DNA of 64,000 nucleotides from Allobosea sp. (GCF_030695125.1 NZ_JAUYTP010000032.1:62001-126000), one strand, 5' to 3'; positions 18,299-26,465 are shown, counted from the stretch's first letter. Numbers and translations are program-made. The notes: generated from the letters alone by a model not told the origin.

Positions 18299-19302
18299 TG
18301 GCCGATGCTGACACCGGGGCGACGATCGCCGCGCTCGACGACCGCGTCGTGCCCTTTGCCGTGCCCGAACTCGATGTGCGCGGCCGCGTCGTGCGGCTGG
18401 GCGCCTCGATCGACACGATCCTTGCCCGCCATGACTATCCCGAACCCGTGGCGCGGGTGCTGGGGGAGGCGGCGGCGCTGACCGTTCTGCTCGGCACGGC
18501 GCTCAAATTCGAGGGCCGCTTTCAGCTCCAGACCAAGAGCGACGGGCCGATCTCGATGATGGTCGTCGATTTCAATGCGCCGGACGTCTACCGCGCCGTC
18601 GCCCATTTCGACGCCGATCGGCTGGCGGAGGCGGAAGCCTCGGGTCTGCTGTCGACGGGCGACCTCCTCGGCGAGGGCCACCTCGCCATGACCGTCGACC
18701 AGGGCACGGCGACGACGCGCTATCAGGGCGTCGTGGCGCTGACACGCCAGAGCCTCGAGGAGGCCGCGCATCAGTATTTCCGCCAGTCCGAGCAGATCCC
18801 GAGCCGGATCCGCCTCGGCGTCGGGTCGATCGTCACCGGTGAGGGCCGCCAATGGCGCGCCGGCGGCCTGCTCGTGCAGTTCATGCCGCATTCGGTCGAT
18901 CGGCTGCGCGCCGCCGACATCCACCCCGGCGATGCGCCCGAAGGCCACGAGATCCTGACGAGCGCGGACCCCGACGGCGTCAGCGACGATGCCTGGGCCG
19001 AGGCCCGCTCGCTGGTCGAGACGGTCGAGGATCACGAACTGCTCGACCCGCTGCTCGAAAGCGAGCGCCTGCTGTACCGGCTGTTCCATGAGCGCGGCGC
19101 GCGCGTGTTCGAGCCGGTGCTGGTGCATGAGGATTGCCGCTGCTCGCGCGAGCGCGTGCTTGGCATGCTGCGCGGCTTTTCGGGCGAGGACCGCAAGGCG
19201 ATGGTCGCCGATGACGGCCAGGTCGCGATCACCTGCGAATTCTGCTCGCGGCGCTATGTGTTCACGCCGGCCGAGGTTGAAGAGGGCTTGGCGGCGGAGT
19301 GA
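18298..19302 (+). CDS. hslO: Redox-regulated chaperone Hsp33
   Basis: Hsp33 holds unfolding proteins under oxidative stress; oxidation of a zinc-bound cysteine cluster switches it on. The 334-residue protein has an N-terminal substrate-binding domain (VVRLGASIDTILARHDYP, LLGTALKFEGRFQLQTKSDG) and the C-terminal zinc switch with cysteines at about 280, 282, 313 and 316 in CRCSRER and CEFCSRRY, the usual CxC plus CxxC pattern. It overlaps argF by one base, a linkage seen widely in Rhizobiales although the two functions are unrelated. A nested palindrome follows directly downstream. Confidence 0.95.
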   Translation: MADADTGATIAALDDRVVPFAVPELDVRGRVVRLGASIDTILARHDYPEPVARVLGEAAALTVLLGTALKFEGRFQLQTKSDGPISMMVVDFNAPDVYRAVAHFDADRLAEAEASGLLSTGDLLGEGHLAMTVDQGTATTRYQGVVALTRQSLEEAAHQYFRQSEQIPSRIRLGVGSIVTGEGRQWRAGGLLVQFMPHSVDRLRAADIHPGDAPEGHEILTSADPDGVSDDAWAEARSLVETVEDHELLDPLLESERLLYRLFHERGARVFEPVLVHEDCRCSRERVLGMLRGFSGEDRKAMVADDGQVAITCEFCSRRYVFTPAEVEEGLAAE

Positions 19303-19311
19303 GGCAGTCCG

Positions 19312-19389
19312 CCGTCATTCTCGGGCGGCGCTCGCGCCGACCCGAGAATCGCTAGCCGGAGATGCTCGGGTCAAGCCCGAGCCTGACGG
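19312..19389. repeat. Nested-palindrome intergenic element, copy 3 (short)
   Basis: The outer arm CCGTCATTCTCGGGC pairs with GCCCGAGCCTGACGG (13 of 15 positions). The inner arm GACCCGAG (19339-19346) pairs perfectly with CTCGGGTC (19365-19372). It lies between convergent hslO and argE and could act as a bidirectional transcription stop. It is the most diverged copy of the family in the window. Confidence 0.75.
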
Positions 19390-19398
19390 AGGTGAAAG

Positions 19399-20574
19399 CT
19401 ACCCCCGGCACTCCGCCATCAGCCGGCGCATGAACGCCTCGCCGGCGGCAAACTGCTCCAGCGTGATGTACTCGTCGGGCTGATGCGCCTGGTCGATCGA
19501 GCCGGGACCGCAGACGATCGTCGGCAAACCCGCCCGCTGGAAATGCCCGGCCTCCGTCGCATAGGCCACCGCGATCGTGCGGTTGCGGCCCGCCAGCCGC
19601 ATCACCAGCGTCTCGGCCTCCGAACCCGGATCGGGCGCGAGGCCGGGCACGTCCGAGCTCATCACCGTCTCGATCGTCGCCGAGGGCGCGGTCTTGCGCA
19701 TCCGGGCGAGAACCTCCTGCGACAGCGCCGCGAAACGCGCCGGCACGTCTTCGGGGTCCGAGCCCGGCAGCGTGCGGACCTCCCAGGACAGATCGCAGCG
19801 ATCGGCCAGGATGTTGCGGGCGATGCCGCCATGGAATTTGCCGACATGCACGGTGTCATAGGGCGGATCGAAGCGCCCGCTCGTATCGGGTTTCGCTTCC
19901 AACGCATCGGCGAAGGCGACGAGCCCGGCGGAGAGCCGGATGCCGCCATGCACGGCGCTTGCCCCCAGATGCGGCTTGGAGGAATGCGCGGCGGCGCCGG
20001 TGATGGTGGTGAAGAAGGTGCGGATGCCCTTATGCGCGTCGGCGAGTTCCAGCGAGGTCGGCTCGCCGACGATCACGGCGCGCGGCTTCGGCAGATCCAC
20101 ACCCATCCGCGCGATGCCGTCGACGACTCCGAGGCAGGTCACCTCCTCGTCATAGGAGAAGAACAGGTGGATCGGCGTCTTGAGATCGGCTGCCACGAAA
20201 TCCGGCACCAGCGAAAGCGCCAGCGCGATGAAGCCCTTCATGTCGACCGCGCCGCGGCCATAGGCGCGCCCGTCCTCGATGTGCAGCGTGAACGGGTCGC
20301 GGCTCCAGGCCTGTCCCTCCACCGGCACGACATCGGTATGGCCCGAGAGCAGCACGCCGCCATGGTCCTGCGGGCCGATCGTGGCAAACAGCGCCGCCTT
20401 GTCGCCCGTCGCGTTGGGGATGCGGATCGAGGAGACGCCCCAGCCCGCGAGATAGTCCTCGACGAAGGCGATCAGCGGCAGGTTGGATTTGTGGCTCACC
20501 GTGTCGAAGGCGACGAGCCGGGCGAGCATGTCGAGGGGCGCGAAGCGCTGCCCGCTGGGGGGATGGCCAGTCAA
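19399..20574 (-). CDS. argE: Acetylornithine deacetylase
   Basis: M20-family metalloenzyme that releases ornithine from N-acetylornithine. The 391-residue protein shows the metal motif LLSGHTDVVPVEGQAW, the second ligand region GRGAVDMKGFIA, the catalytic glutamate pair SYDEEVTCLGV, VGEPTSLELADAHKG, AAHSSKPHLGASAV in the lid domain and the C-terminal histidine near IDQAHQPDEY. The start is a TTG that overlaps the apaG stop (TTGA at 20574-20571). This indicates coupling between the two genes and explains the absence of an independent ribosome site. Two other arginine genes lie just beyond hslO on the opposite strand. Confidence 0.93.
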   Translation of the reverse strand: MTGHPPSGQRFAPLDMLARLVAFDTVSHKSNLPLIAFVEDYLAGWGVSSIRIPNATGDKAALFATIGPQDHGGVLLSGHTDVVPVEGQAWSRDPFTLHIEDGRAYGRGAVDMKGFIALALSLVPDFVAADLKTPIHLFFSYDEEVTCLGVVDGIARMGVDLPKPRAVIVGEPTSLELADAHKGIRTFFTTITGAAAHSSKPHLGASAVHGGIRLSAGLVAFADALEAKPDTSGRFDPPYDTVHVGKFHGGIARNILADRCDLSWEVRTLPGSDPEDVPARFAALSQEVLARMRKTAPSATIETVMSSDVPGLAPDPGSEAETLVMRLAGRNRTIAVAYATEAGHFQRAGLPTIVCGPGSIDQAHQPDEYITLEQFAAGEAFMRRLMAECRG

Positions 20575-20963
20575 TGCAGGACCTTCTTCACATAAGGGGA
20601 ATCGAGCGGGAACAGCGGGACCTCGACGTCGAAGATCACGCCGTCCTCGCGCAGCATCGCATAGAAGCCGCGCATCGCGCCGTCGGGCGTCATCAGCGGG
20701 CAGCCGGAGGTGTAGCTGTAGCTTTCGCCCGGGCGCAGCACCGGCTGCTGGCCGACGACACCGTCGCCGCGCACCTCATGCACCTCTCCGCGGCCGTCGG
20801 TGATGAACCAGTGCCGGCTCATCAGCTGGATGGTCCGTCCCGAGAGGTTGAGGATCTCGATGGTGTAGGCCCAGAAATAGCGGCCCTGCGCAGGCGAGGA
20901 CTCGCCCTCCATGAAGCTCGGCACGGCGGTCACGCGCACGCCCTGCGTCTCCGCTTGATACAT
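20571..20963 (-). CDS. apaG: ApaG family protein
   Basis: A 130-residue single-domain protein with a fibronectin-III-like fold, associated with Co2+/Mg2+ tolerance. Family motifs are RYFWAYTIEILNLSGRTIQLMSRHW, ITDGRGEVHEVRGDGVVGQQPVL, GESYSYTSGCPLMTPDGAMRGFY and the C-terminal FPLD. The length is normal (about 125-130). It is cytosolic, and the biochemical activity is not firmly established. It is read together with argE through an overlapping stop and start. Confidence 0.95.
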   Translation of the reverse strand: MYQAETQGVRVTAVPSFMEGESSPAQGRYFWAYTIEILNLSGRTIQLMSRHWFITDGRGEVHEVRGDGVVGQQPVLRPGESYSYTSGCPLMTPDGAMRGFYAMLREDGVIFDVEVPLFPLDSPYVKKVLH

Positions 20964-21160
20964 CGCGACGGTCCTGCTCCTGATGCGCCGGCCGAGCCGG
21001 CGCAGTCCCTTTGTTATCGAGGCGCGGGCGGCAGGGTCAATGCCGGAGCCCCCGATTCCGGCGTGGACAACCCGGGGCGGGGCGGCTCCCGCCCGCTTGC
21101 CGCGCTTGGCCTTTGCGCCGCGCTTCGCTAGCTGTAGCCGATTGTTGTTGCGGACATCGC

Positions 21161-22249
21161 ATGCTGCCCTTCCAGCCCGGCATCCAGCCCGACCACTGCA
21201 TCCGCACCTTCATCGAGGGCGGGGCGATCAGGCTCGCGCATCCGCCGGCGGAAGGCCAGATCCAGCCCGCCAGCCTCGATCTGCGGCTGGGTGACAAGGC
21301 CTATCGCGTCCGCGCCAGCTTCCTGCCGGGGCCGGAGCGCACGGTCGAAAGCCGGCTCGAACAGCTCGCCCTGCACGAGATCGATCTGACGCGCGGCGCG
21401 GTGCTCGAAACCGGCTGCGTCTACATCGCGCAGCTGATGGAAGGTCTGAACCTGCCGCCGGGCCTGCGCGCCGCCGCCAATCCCAAGAGCTCCACGGGGC
21501 GTCTCGACGTCTTCACCCGCGTCATCACCGACCGCGCCCGCGAGTTCGATCTCGTCGAGGACGGCTATGAGGGCCCGCTCTTCATCGAGATTTCGCCGCG
21601 CACCTTCCCCGTGCTGGTGCGCTCCGGCTCGCGCCTCTCGCAGATCCGCTTCCGCGCCGGCGAGACCAAGCTCGACGACCGCGCGCTCGGCGAACTGCAT
21701 GAGCGCGAGACGCTCGTCACCGCCGCCACGCCCTCCTTCCAGGGCGGTGTCGCCGTCAGCGTCGACCTGGCGGGTTTCGACGGGCTGATCGGCTATCGCG
21801 GCAAGCACCACACCGCGCTGATCGATGTCGACCGCGTCGGCGCCTACCGGGCTTCCGAGTTCTGGGAGCCGATTCCCTCCGACGGCTCGCGCGCGATGAT
21901 CCTCGATCCCGGCCAGTTCTACATCCTGGCCTCGAAGGAAGCCGTCCATGTCCCTCCGGACTACGCCGCCGAGATGACGCCGTTCGACGCGCTGGTCGGC
22001 GAATTCCGCGTCCATTACGCCGGTTTCTTCGATCCCGGATTTGGCCACAGCGCGGCCGGCGGCCAGGGCGCGCGCGCCGTGCTCGAGGTGCGTTCGCGCG
22101 ACGTGCCCTTCATCATCGAGGACGGCCAGATCGTCGGCCGCCTCGTCTATGAGGCGATGGCGAGCCGCCCGGCCGCGCTCTACGGCGCCGGGCTGAAGTC
22201 GAACTATCAGGGCCAGGCGCTGAAGCTCTCCAAGCATTTCCACGACTGA
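21161..22249 (+). CDS. dcd: 2'-deoxycytidine 5'-triphosphate deaminase, long form
   Basis: Deaminates dCTP to dUTP, feeding dTMP synthesis. The 362-residue protein belongs to the long alphaproteobacterial family, about twice the size of the E. coli enzyme and made of two dUTPase-like halves. Seen in sequence: GQIQPASLDLRLGDKAYR in the first half, NPKSSTGRLDVFTRVITD for the phosphate-binding serine region, and in the second half AVHVPPDYAAEMTPFD and HYAGFFDPGFG, which match the substrate and catalytic regions of trimeric dUTPase folds. The frame continues upstream, but the ATG at 21161 fits known starts. It lies divergent from apaG. Confidence 0.9.
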   Translation: MLPFQPGIQPDHCIRTFIEGGAIRLAHPPAEGQIQPASLDLRLGDKAYRVRASFLPGPERTVESRLEQLALHEIDLTRGAVLETGCVYIAQLMEGLNLPPGLRAAANPKSSTGRLDVFTRVITDRAREFDLVEDGYEGPLFIEISPRTFPVLVRSGSRLSQIRFRAGETKLDDRALGELHERETLVTAATPSFQGGVAVSVDLAGFDGLIGYRGKHHTALIDVDRVGAYRASEFWEPIPSDGSRAMILDPGQFYILASKEAVHVPPDYAAEMTPFDALVGEFRVHYAGFFDPGFGHSAAGGQGARAVLEVRSRDVPFIIEDGQIVGRLVYEAMASRPAALYGAGLKSNYQGQALKLSKHFHD

Positions 22250-22363
22250 ACGACTCCGCCGCCGGCACGCACCCGTGCCGCGCGATTCTCGGATGACACC
22301 CACCCCGCAAGCCGCTATGAACGTGCTGCTTCGGCGCGATGCGATTGCACAGGCCGGACGCAT

Positions 22364-22438
22364 GCGGGCGTAGTTCAGTGGTAGAACGTCAGCTTCCCAA
22401 GCTGAATGTCGTCGGTTCGATCCCGATCGCCCGCTCCA
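22364..22438 (+). tRNA. tRNA-Gly (anticodon CCC)
   Basis: The acceptor stem GCGGGCG pairs with CGCCCGC. The D arm includes AGTGGTAGA. The anticodon stem TCAGC/GCTGA closes the loop TTCCCAA with anticodon CCC, and the T arm contains GGTTCGATCC. The 3' CCA is encoded (22436-22438). Length 75 nt. Confidence 0.95.
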
Positions 22439-22491
22439 ACTTTCCAACCAGCGCGAGACTTTGAGCTTGGCCGCGGCTTTCGCCGGCCCCG

Positions 22492-23697
22492 TCAGGCGCT
22501 GCGCTCGGCGATGGCCGTTCCCGCCGCCCAGCCCGACGACCAGGCCCATTGGAAATTGTAGCCGCCGAGCCAGCCGGTGACGTCGACGACTTCGCCGATG
22601 AAATACAGGCCTTCGACGGCCCTCGCCGCCATCGTCTTCGAGTTCAGGCCGGCGGTATCGACGCCGCCGAGCGTCACCTCCGCCGTGCGGTAGCCTTCCG
22701 AGCCGATCGGCTGCACGTCAAAACCCTGGATCGTCGCCGCGATCGCGGCGAGTTTCTTGTCGCCGGCGTCGCCGATCGGCCCGGCCCAGCCATGGCTTTC
22801 CGCGAGAAAGGCTGCCAGGCGCTTGGGCAGGATTTCGCCGAGCGCGTTGGGCAGGCTCCGGCGGCCGTTCTCCTGCCGCGAGGCCCGCAGGGCGGCAAAG
22901 AGGTCGCGCCCCGGCAAAAGCGCGATGGTGACCGGCTCCTTCTCCCGCCAGTAGGACGAGATCTGCAGGATCGCGGGCCCCGACAGGCCCCGATGCGTGA
23001 ACAGCAGCGCCTCGTCGAAGCTCGCCTTGCCGCAGGACACGCGTGCCTCGGCCGCGACGCCGGCCAGCTCGCGAAACCCGGCGAGGACATCTTCGCCGAA
23101 GGTCAGCGGCACCAGAGCGGGCCGTGTCTCCGTCACCGCCAGGCCGAACTGGCCGGCGATCTGGTAGCCGAGGCCGGACGCGCCCATTTTGGGGATCGAT
23201 TTGCCGCCCGAGGCCACGACGAAGTGCCGGCAGCGGAGCGAGCCGGCCCCCTCGCCGCCGAGAACGACGGCAAAGCCGTCATCGACCCGCTCAAGGCTCT
23301 CCAGCGTGGTCGAAAGCCGCAGCGCGCAGCCGGCGCGGGCCATCTCGCCCGTCAGCATCGCGATGATGTCTTTGGCCGAATGGTCGCAGAACAGCTGCCC
23401 GAGCGTCTTCTCGTGGTAGGCGATGCCGTGTTTCTCGACCAGCGCGACGAAATCCTGTGGCGTGTAGCGGCCCAGCGCGGATTTGGCGAAATGCGGGTTG
23501 TTCGAGAGGAAATTGCGGGCGGTCGTGCCGGTGTTGGTGAAATTGCAGCGACCGCCGCCAGAGATCCGGATCTTCTCGCCTGGGGCCTTGGCGTGGTCGA
23601 TGACGAGTACCCGCCCGCCGCGCGCGGCGTGGATCGCGCACATCATGCCGGCGGCTCCGGCGCCGAGGATGACAGTGTCGAATGCGTCGATCGACAT
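22492..23697 (-). CDS. NAD(P)/FAD-dependent oxidoreductase, BaiN/HI0933 family
   Basis: A 401-residue flavoprotein with the N-terminal FAD motif ILGAGAAGMMCAIHAARGG, the family signature PGEKIRISGGGRCNFTN, VVASGGKSIPKMGASGLGYQIA and the C-terminal FAD block GLYFIGEVVDVTGWLGGYNFQWAWSSG. The family is widespread but its substrates are mostly unknown; the BaiN name comes from a bile-acid enzyme and should not be taken as the function here. The start at 23697 was preferred to an open extension of 15 codons because MSIDAFDTVILGAG matches family starts. Flanked by tRNA-Gly and a stress block. Confidence 0.9.
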   Translation of the reverse strand: MSIDAFDTVILGAGAAGMMCAIHAARGGRVLVIDHAKAPGEKIRISGGGRCNFTNTGTTARNFLSNNPHFAKSALGRYTPQDFVALVEKHGIAYHEKTLGQLFCDHSAKDIIAMLTGEMARAGCALRLSTTLESLERVDDGFAVVLGGEGAGSLRCRHFVVASGGKSIPKMGASGLGYQIAGQFGLAVTETRPALVPLTFGEDVLAGFRELAGVAAEARVSCGKASFDEALLFTHRGLSGPAILQISSYWREKEPVTIALLPGRDLFAALRASRQENGRRSLPNALGEILPKRLAAFLAESHGWAGPIGDAGDKKLAAIAATIQGFDVQPIGSEGYRTAEVTLGGVDTAGLNSKTMAARAVEGLYFIGEVVDVTGWLGGYNFQWAWSSGWAAGTAIAERSA

Positions 23698-23876
23698 TGA
23701 ATGAGGGCGCCTCTGACGGCCCTGATGGCCCTGCCGCAGCATGCCGGATCACGTCACGCTGCCTTGCGGTGGGGTAGATGATCCGCGGGCGTCCTTCAAC
23801 ATGCGACGGTTGAGGAAGAGCCGTCGTCAGTCCTGCGCCATCCCGCCCAAGCGCTTGCTGGGCCTCCCTAGACAAC

Positions 23877-23904
23877 AAAAAACCTCCGGGGCGGACCCCG
23901 GAGG
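23877..23904 (-). terminator. Rho-independent terminator of the general-stress operon
   Basis: On the minus strand CCTCCGGGG, a 4-nt loop (TCCG) and CCCCGGAGG form a perfect 9-bp stem followed by TTTTTTGTTG. It lies 27 bp beyond the stop of the gene at 23931. Confidence 0.9.
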
Positions 23905-23930
23905 CTGTCTTGTCGACTGCGTGACGGACG

Positions 23931-24485
23931 TCAGATGATCGTCGTCGTCGACGCCGTCGAGCCCTTGTACGGCTCAGCCTTCTCGTCGAAGCGCGACCAG
24001 CCTTCCTGGCGATACTGCGCCAGGCGGGTGTCGCGATCGATCGGGGTCGCGCCGTCCATGATCGTTTCGGCCGTCGCCGCATGTGCGTCCGACGCCTTCA
24101 CGGACACCACGGTGCCGCCGCGACGGACGGTTTCGGCATAGTAATGCGCGTCGTCCTCGCTGACGCCGGCATTGGTGAACGAGCCGACCAGGCCACCAGC
24201 AGCAGCGCCGGCAACGGCGCCTGCCGCGGTCGCGGCGAGCCAACCCGCGGCGACGACCGGGCCGACGCCCGGGATCGCCAGCATGCCGAGGCCAGCGAGC
24301 AGACCGGCCGCCCCGCCGACGCCGGCGCCGATGCCCGCGCCTTCGGCGGCGTTATTGCCCTCGGCGCGCTCATCGCGGCCGACAACGCTGATGTCGTCGG
24401 CGGGAAGGCCGGCGACTTCGAGCTTCTCGACGACGGCGGCGGCGGTCTCGTAGCTATCGTAGGAACGGGTGATGGTACGGGTCAT
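23931..24485 (-). CDS. General stress protein with glycine-zipper-rich centre (YflT-like)
   Basis: A 184-residue protein. The N-terminal 40 residues (MTRTITRSYDSYETAAAVVEKLE, then DDISVVGRDE) match the YflT/general-stress-17M type fold. A central segment (about 50-105) is extremely rich in Gly and Ala (AGVGGAAGLLAGLGMLAIPG and following), resembling glycine-zipper membrane segments. A C-terminal part carries a DAHYYAETVRRGGTVVSVKA motif. It is likely membrane-associated and stress-induced; molecular role unknown. GAGGAG lies just before the start. It follows the PepSY-like gene by 39 bp in the same operon, behind an EcfG-type promoter, and ends in a strong terminator. Confidence 0.83.
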   Translation of the reverse strand: MTRTITRSYDSYETAAAVVEKLEVAGLPADDISVVGRDERAEGNNAAEGAGIGAGVGGAAGLLAGLGMLAIPGVGPVVAAGWLAATAAGAVAGAAAGGLVGSFTNAGVSEDDAHYYAETVRRGGTVVSVKASDAHAATAETIMDGATPIDRDTRLAQYRQEGWSRFDEKAEPYKGSTASTTTII

Positions 24486-24524
24486 GGCAATCTCCTCAAA
24501 ACGAATGCGAAAAAGCAGGATCGA

Positions 24525-24824
24525 TCAGTTGCGGACGATGTTGCCGCGGTAATCGACCGAGACGTTGACAGTTGCGCCGGTGTGCATGGCCGAACCACGC
24601 CAGACACCGTTCTCGTCCTTCTTGAGCTCGGTGACGTTGGAGTAGCCATTGGCTTCGAGGCGGCTCTTGGCCTGGCCCTCGGTGAAGCTGTTGGCGCCCG
24701 GCAGCGGGGCGTTCTTGTCGGCTTCAGCGTTGGGAGCCGGGGTCGGGGCGGTCGTTGCGGTCTGCGCGACGGCGCCGAAGGATGTCGCGGCGACAAGCAT
24801 CGAGGCGAAAAGCAGCGTCTTCAT
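24525..24824 (-). CDS. Small secreted protein, PepSY-like
   Basis: A 99-residue exported protein. It has a signal peptide (MKTLLFASMLVAATSFGAVA, cleavage before QTA), a short Thr/Pro/Ala linker, and a 60-residue domain (SFTEGQAKSRLEANGYSNVT, then VSVDYRGNIV) that looks like a single PepSY module. Such modules are thought to inhibit or bind periplasmic partners. The function is unproven. It is the first gene behind a GGAAC-N17-CGTT promoter and is followed by a general stress protein, which places it in the general stress response. Confidence 0.78.
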   Translation of the reverse strand: MKTLLFASMLVAATSFGAVAQTATTAPTPAPNAEADKNAPLPGANSFTEGQAKSRLEANGYSNVTELKKDENGVWRGSAMHTGATVNVSVDYRGNIVRN

Positions 24825-24870
24825 GGGATGATCTCCAAAGGCTCGCGGCGAGGCCGCTGATGCCCAAGGA

Positions 24871-24896
24871 AACGGCCATCTGCTCAAAACTGTTCC
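24871..24896 (-). promoter_or_regulatory. EcfG-type (general stress sigma) promoter
   Basis: Read on the minus strand: GGAAC (24896-24892), 17-bp spacer, CGTT (24874-24871). This equals the alphaproteobacterial EcfG consensus. It sits 47 bp before the start of the PepSY-like gene. Confidence 0.8.
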
Positions 24897-24920
24897 AGAA
24901 ATAAACCGCGGCCGCAGCGT

Positions 24921-24945
24921 GGAACCGAGGTCATGTTTCGTCGTT
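24921..24945 (+). promoter_or_regulatory. EcfG-type (general stress sigma) promoter
   Basis: GGAAC (24921-24925), 16-bp spacer, CGTT (24942-24945), reading toward the YciE/DUF892 gene 32 bp away. It is back to back with the other EcfG promoter only 24 bp apart. Confidence 0.82.
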
Positions 24946-24977
24946 GGGCGAGCAAGGCAACATTTTGGAGAACACCC

Positions 24978-25481
24978 ATGGCCACGACACCCAAGCCGCT
25001 CGACGAGCTGTTCCACGACATGCTCAAGGACGTCTATTACGCCGAGAAGCAGATCCTCAAGGCGCTGCCGAAGATGGCGAAGGCGGCGACCTCCCCCGAG
25101 CTGAAGAAGGCCTTCGAGACCCACAAGACCGAGACGGCGGCGCAGGTCGAGCGTCTCAGCGAGGTCTTCGAGCTGATCGGCAAGGCCCCCCGCGGCAAGA
25201 CCTGCGACGCCATCCTCGGCATCCTCGAAGAGGGCAAGGCCGTGATGGAGGATTACGCCGACAGCCCTGCGCTCGATGCCGGCCTCGTCGCCTCCGCCCA
25301 GGCGGTCGAGCATTACGAGATCGCCCGCTATGGCACGCTGAAGGCCTGGGCGACCCAGCTCGGCCACGCGGACGCCGTCAAGCTCCTCGACGAGACGCTC
25401 GCCGAGGAAACCGCGACCGACAAGGCGCTGACCAAGCTGGGCGGCCCGGCCAATTCCGCCGCCGTCGCCAAGGCCGCTTGA
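24978..25481 (+). CDS. Ferritin-like DUF892 (YciE/YciF) family protein
   Basis: A 167-residue, all-helical ferritin-like protein. Family pattern: LDELFHDMLKDVYYAEKQILKALPKMA at the N-terminus, LKKAFETHKTETAAQVERL as second helix, then CDAILGILEEGKAVME and AQAVEHYEIARYGTLKAWA, with the Glu/His residues usually involved in the di-metal or dimer core. Members are strongly stress-induced in Rhizobiales and enterobacteria, but their activity is unknown. The ATG at 24978 follows GGAG by a good distance; an open extension of 15 codons is rejected because it overlaps the predicted promoter start site. It carries its own EcfG promoter and terminator, so it forms a single-gene unit. Confidence 0.9.
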   Translation: MATTPKPLDELFHDMLKDVYYAEKQILKALPKMAKAATSPELKKAFETHKTETAAQVERLSEVFELIGKAPRGKTCDAILGILEEGKAVMEDYADSPALDAGLVASAQAVEHYEIARYGTLKAWATQLGHADAVKLLDETLAEETATDKALTKLGGPANSAAVAKAA

Positions 25482-25520
25482 TCCAGACCGCCTGATCCAG
25501 GCTTTCATCGCGTACCAGGA

Positions 25521-25551
25521 AAGGCCCGCCGCGTGTCACGCGGCGGGCCTT
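25521..25551 (+). terminator. Terminator after the DUF892 gene
   Basis: AAGGCCCGCCGCG pairs with CGCGGCGGGCCTT around the loop TGTCA, a 13-bp perfect stem with a short T run. It ends about 70 bp after the stop codon. Confidence 0.8.
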
Positions 25552-25633
25552 GTCGCATCAAGCCGCTCCGCACCCCGCCTGCGTCACGGATGAAGCTTCC
25601 GGCGAGCGCGCCGGAGCGCTATGGTTGCCCACC

Positions 25634-25825
25634 ATGAGCCAGGCCGATCCCACCCACCCGCTCGACGATGCCGGCGAGGCCGACCCCGCGCCGTCGCGCC
25701 TGGGCATCGCGCTTCTGGCGGGCGGCGGGATGACGCTGGTCCTGGCCGGCCTGCTGCTCTGGTGGCGCGAGGGCGACCGTCTCTTCACCGACGGCCTCAT
25801 CGCCGCCATCGTCGCCTGTTTTTGA
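25634..25825 (+). CDS. Small single-helix membrane protein
   Basis: A 63-residue open frame starting MSQADPTHPLDDAGEADP, with one clear hydrophobic helix (GIALLAGGGMTLVLAGLLLW) followed by a charged turn and a second short hydrophobic stretch at the C-terminus (GLIAAIVACF). No family recognised. It ends 52 bp before the SCO1 gene on the same strand and may be part of that unit, for example as a helper in cytochrome oxidase assembly, but this is a guess from position. The start is uncertain because the frame is open to 25550. Confidence 0.5.
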   Translation: MSQADPTHPLDDAGEADPAPSRLGIALLAGGGMTLVLAGLLLWWREGDRLFTDGLIAAIVACF

Positions 25826-25877
25826 AGGCGCCCGCAGGTCCCGGATCGTTCCCGGGCCGCAATCAGGAAACCGTCCC

Positions 25878-26465
25878 GTGAACCGCCGCCTCGTCCTGCC
25901 CCTCGTCGTCTTTCTCGTCGGCGCGCTGGCCCTTGCCGCCGCCGCCATCCTGACCTTCTCGCCAGCGCGCCAGTCGCAGTCCGGGACGGCCAGCGTCGGC
26001 GGGCCGTTTGCGCTGACGGCACAGGATGGCAAGACGCTGACCGACAAGGACCTGCGCGGCGCGCCCTTCCTGGTCTTCTTCGGCTTCACCCATTGCCCCG
26101 ACATCTGCCCGACCAAGCTGTTCGAGATTTCCGAGGTGCTGCGCGCCGCTGGCCCCAAGGGCGAGAAGCTGCGGGCGCTCTTCGTCACGGTCGATCCCGA
26201 GCGCGACACCCCCGAAATCATGAAGAGCTATCTCGGCTCCTTCGATCCGCGGATCGTCGGCCTCAGCGGCGATCGACCAGCAATCGACGCCATGATCAAG
26301 GCGTACCGGGCCTATTCCCGCAAGGTGCCGCTCAAGGACAACGACTACACCATGGACCACACCTCCCTGGCCTATCTGATGGGCAAGGATGGCGGGTTCG
26401 TCGGCGCGTTCAATGTCGAGCAGCCACCGGCGCAGGCGGCGCAGGAATGGCTGCGCCATCTGTGA
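25878..26465 (+). CDS. SCO1/SenC family copper chaperone
   Basis: A membrane-anchored thioredoxin-fold protein that delivers copper to the CuA site of cytochrome c oxidase or acts as thiol reductase for it. The 195-residue protein has an N-terminal anchor helix (about 4-27) and then the copper site CPDIC in FTHCPDICPTKLFE. The third ligand is the histidine in DYTMDHTSLAYLM. It also has the FVTVDPERDTPE block of the family. The start is GTG at 25878. Its last 56 bases overlap the end of the convergent glycosyltransferase gene, an unusual tail-to-tail arrangement. No oxidase genes are in the window. Confidence 0.92.
   Translation: MNRRLVLPLVVFLVGALALAAAAILTFSPARQSQSGTASVGGPFALTAQDGKTLTDKDLRGAPFLVFFGFTHCPDICPTKLFEISEVLRAAGPKGEKLRALFVTVDPERDTPEIMKSYLGSFDPRIVGLSGDRPAIDAMIKAYRAYSRKVPLKDNDYTMDHTSLAYLMGKDGGFVGAFNVEQPPAQAAQEWLRHL

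Noticed and set aside
22364-22438. Attachment site of an integrated element at tRNA-Gly
   Set aside because: No integrase, no partial tRNA 3' repeat nearby and ordinary housekeeping genes on both sides.
24933-24977. Extended N-terminus of the DUF892 protein
   Set aside because: It would place the start codon between the -35 and -10 parts of the EcfG promoter; the ATG at 24978 has the ribosome site.
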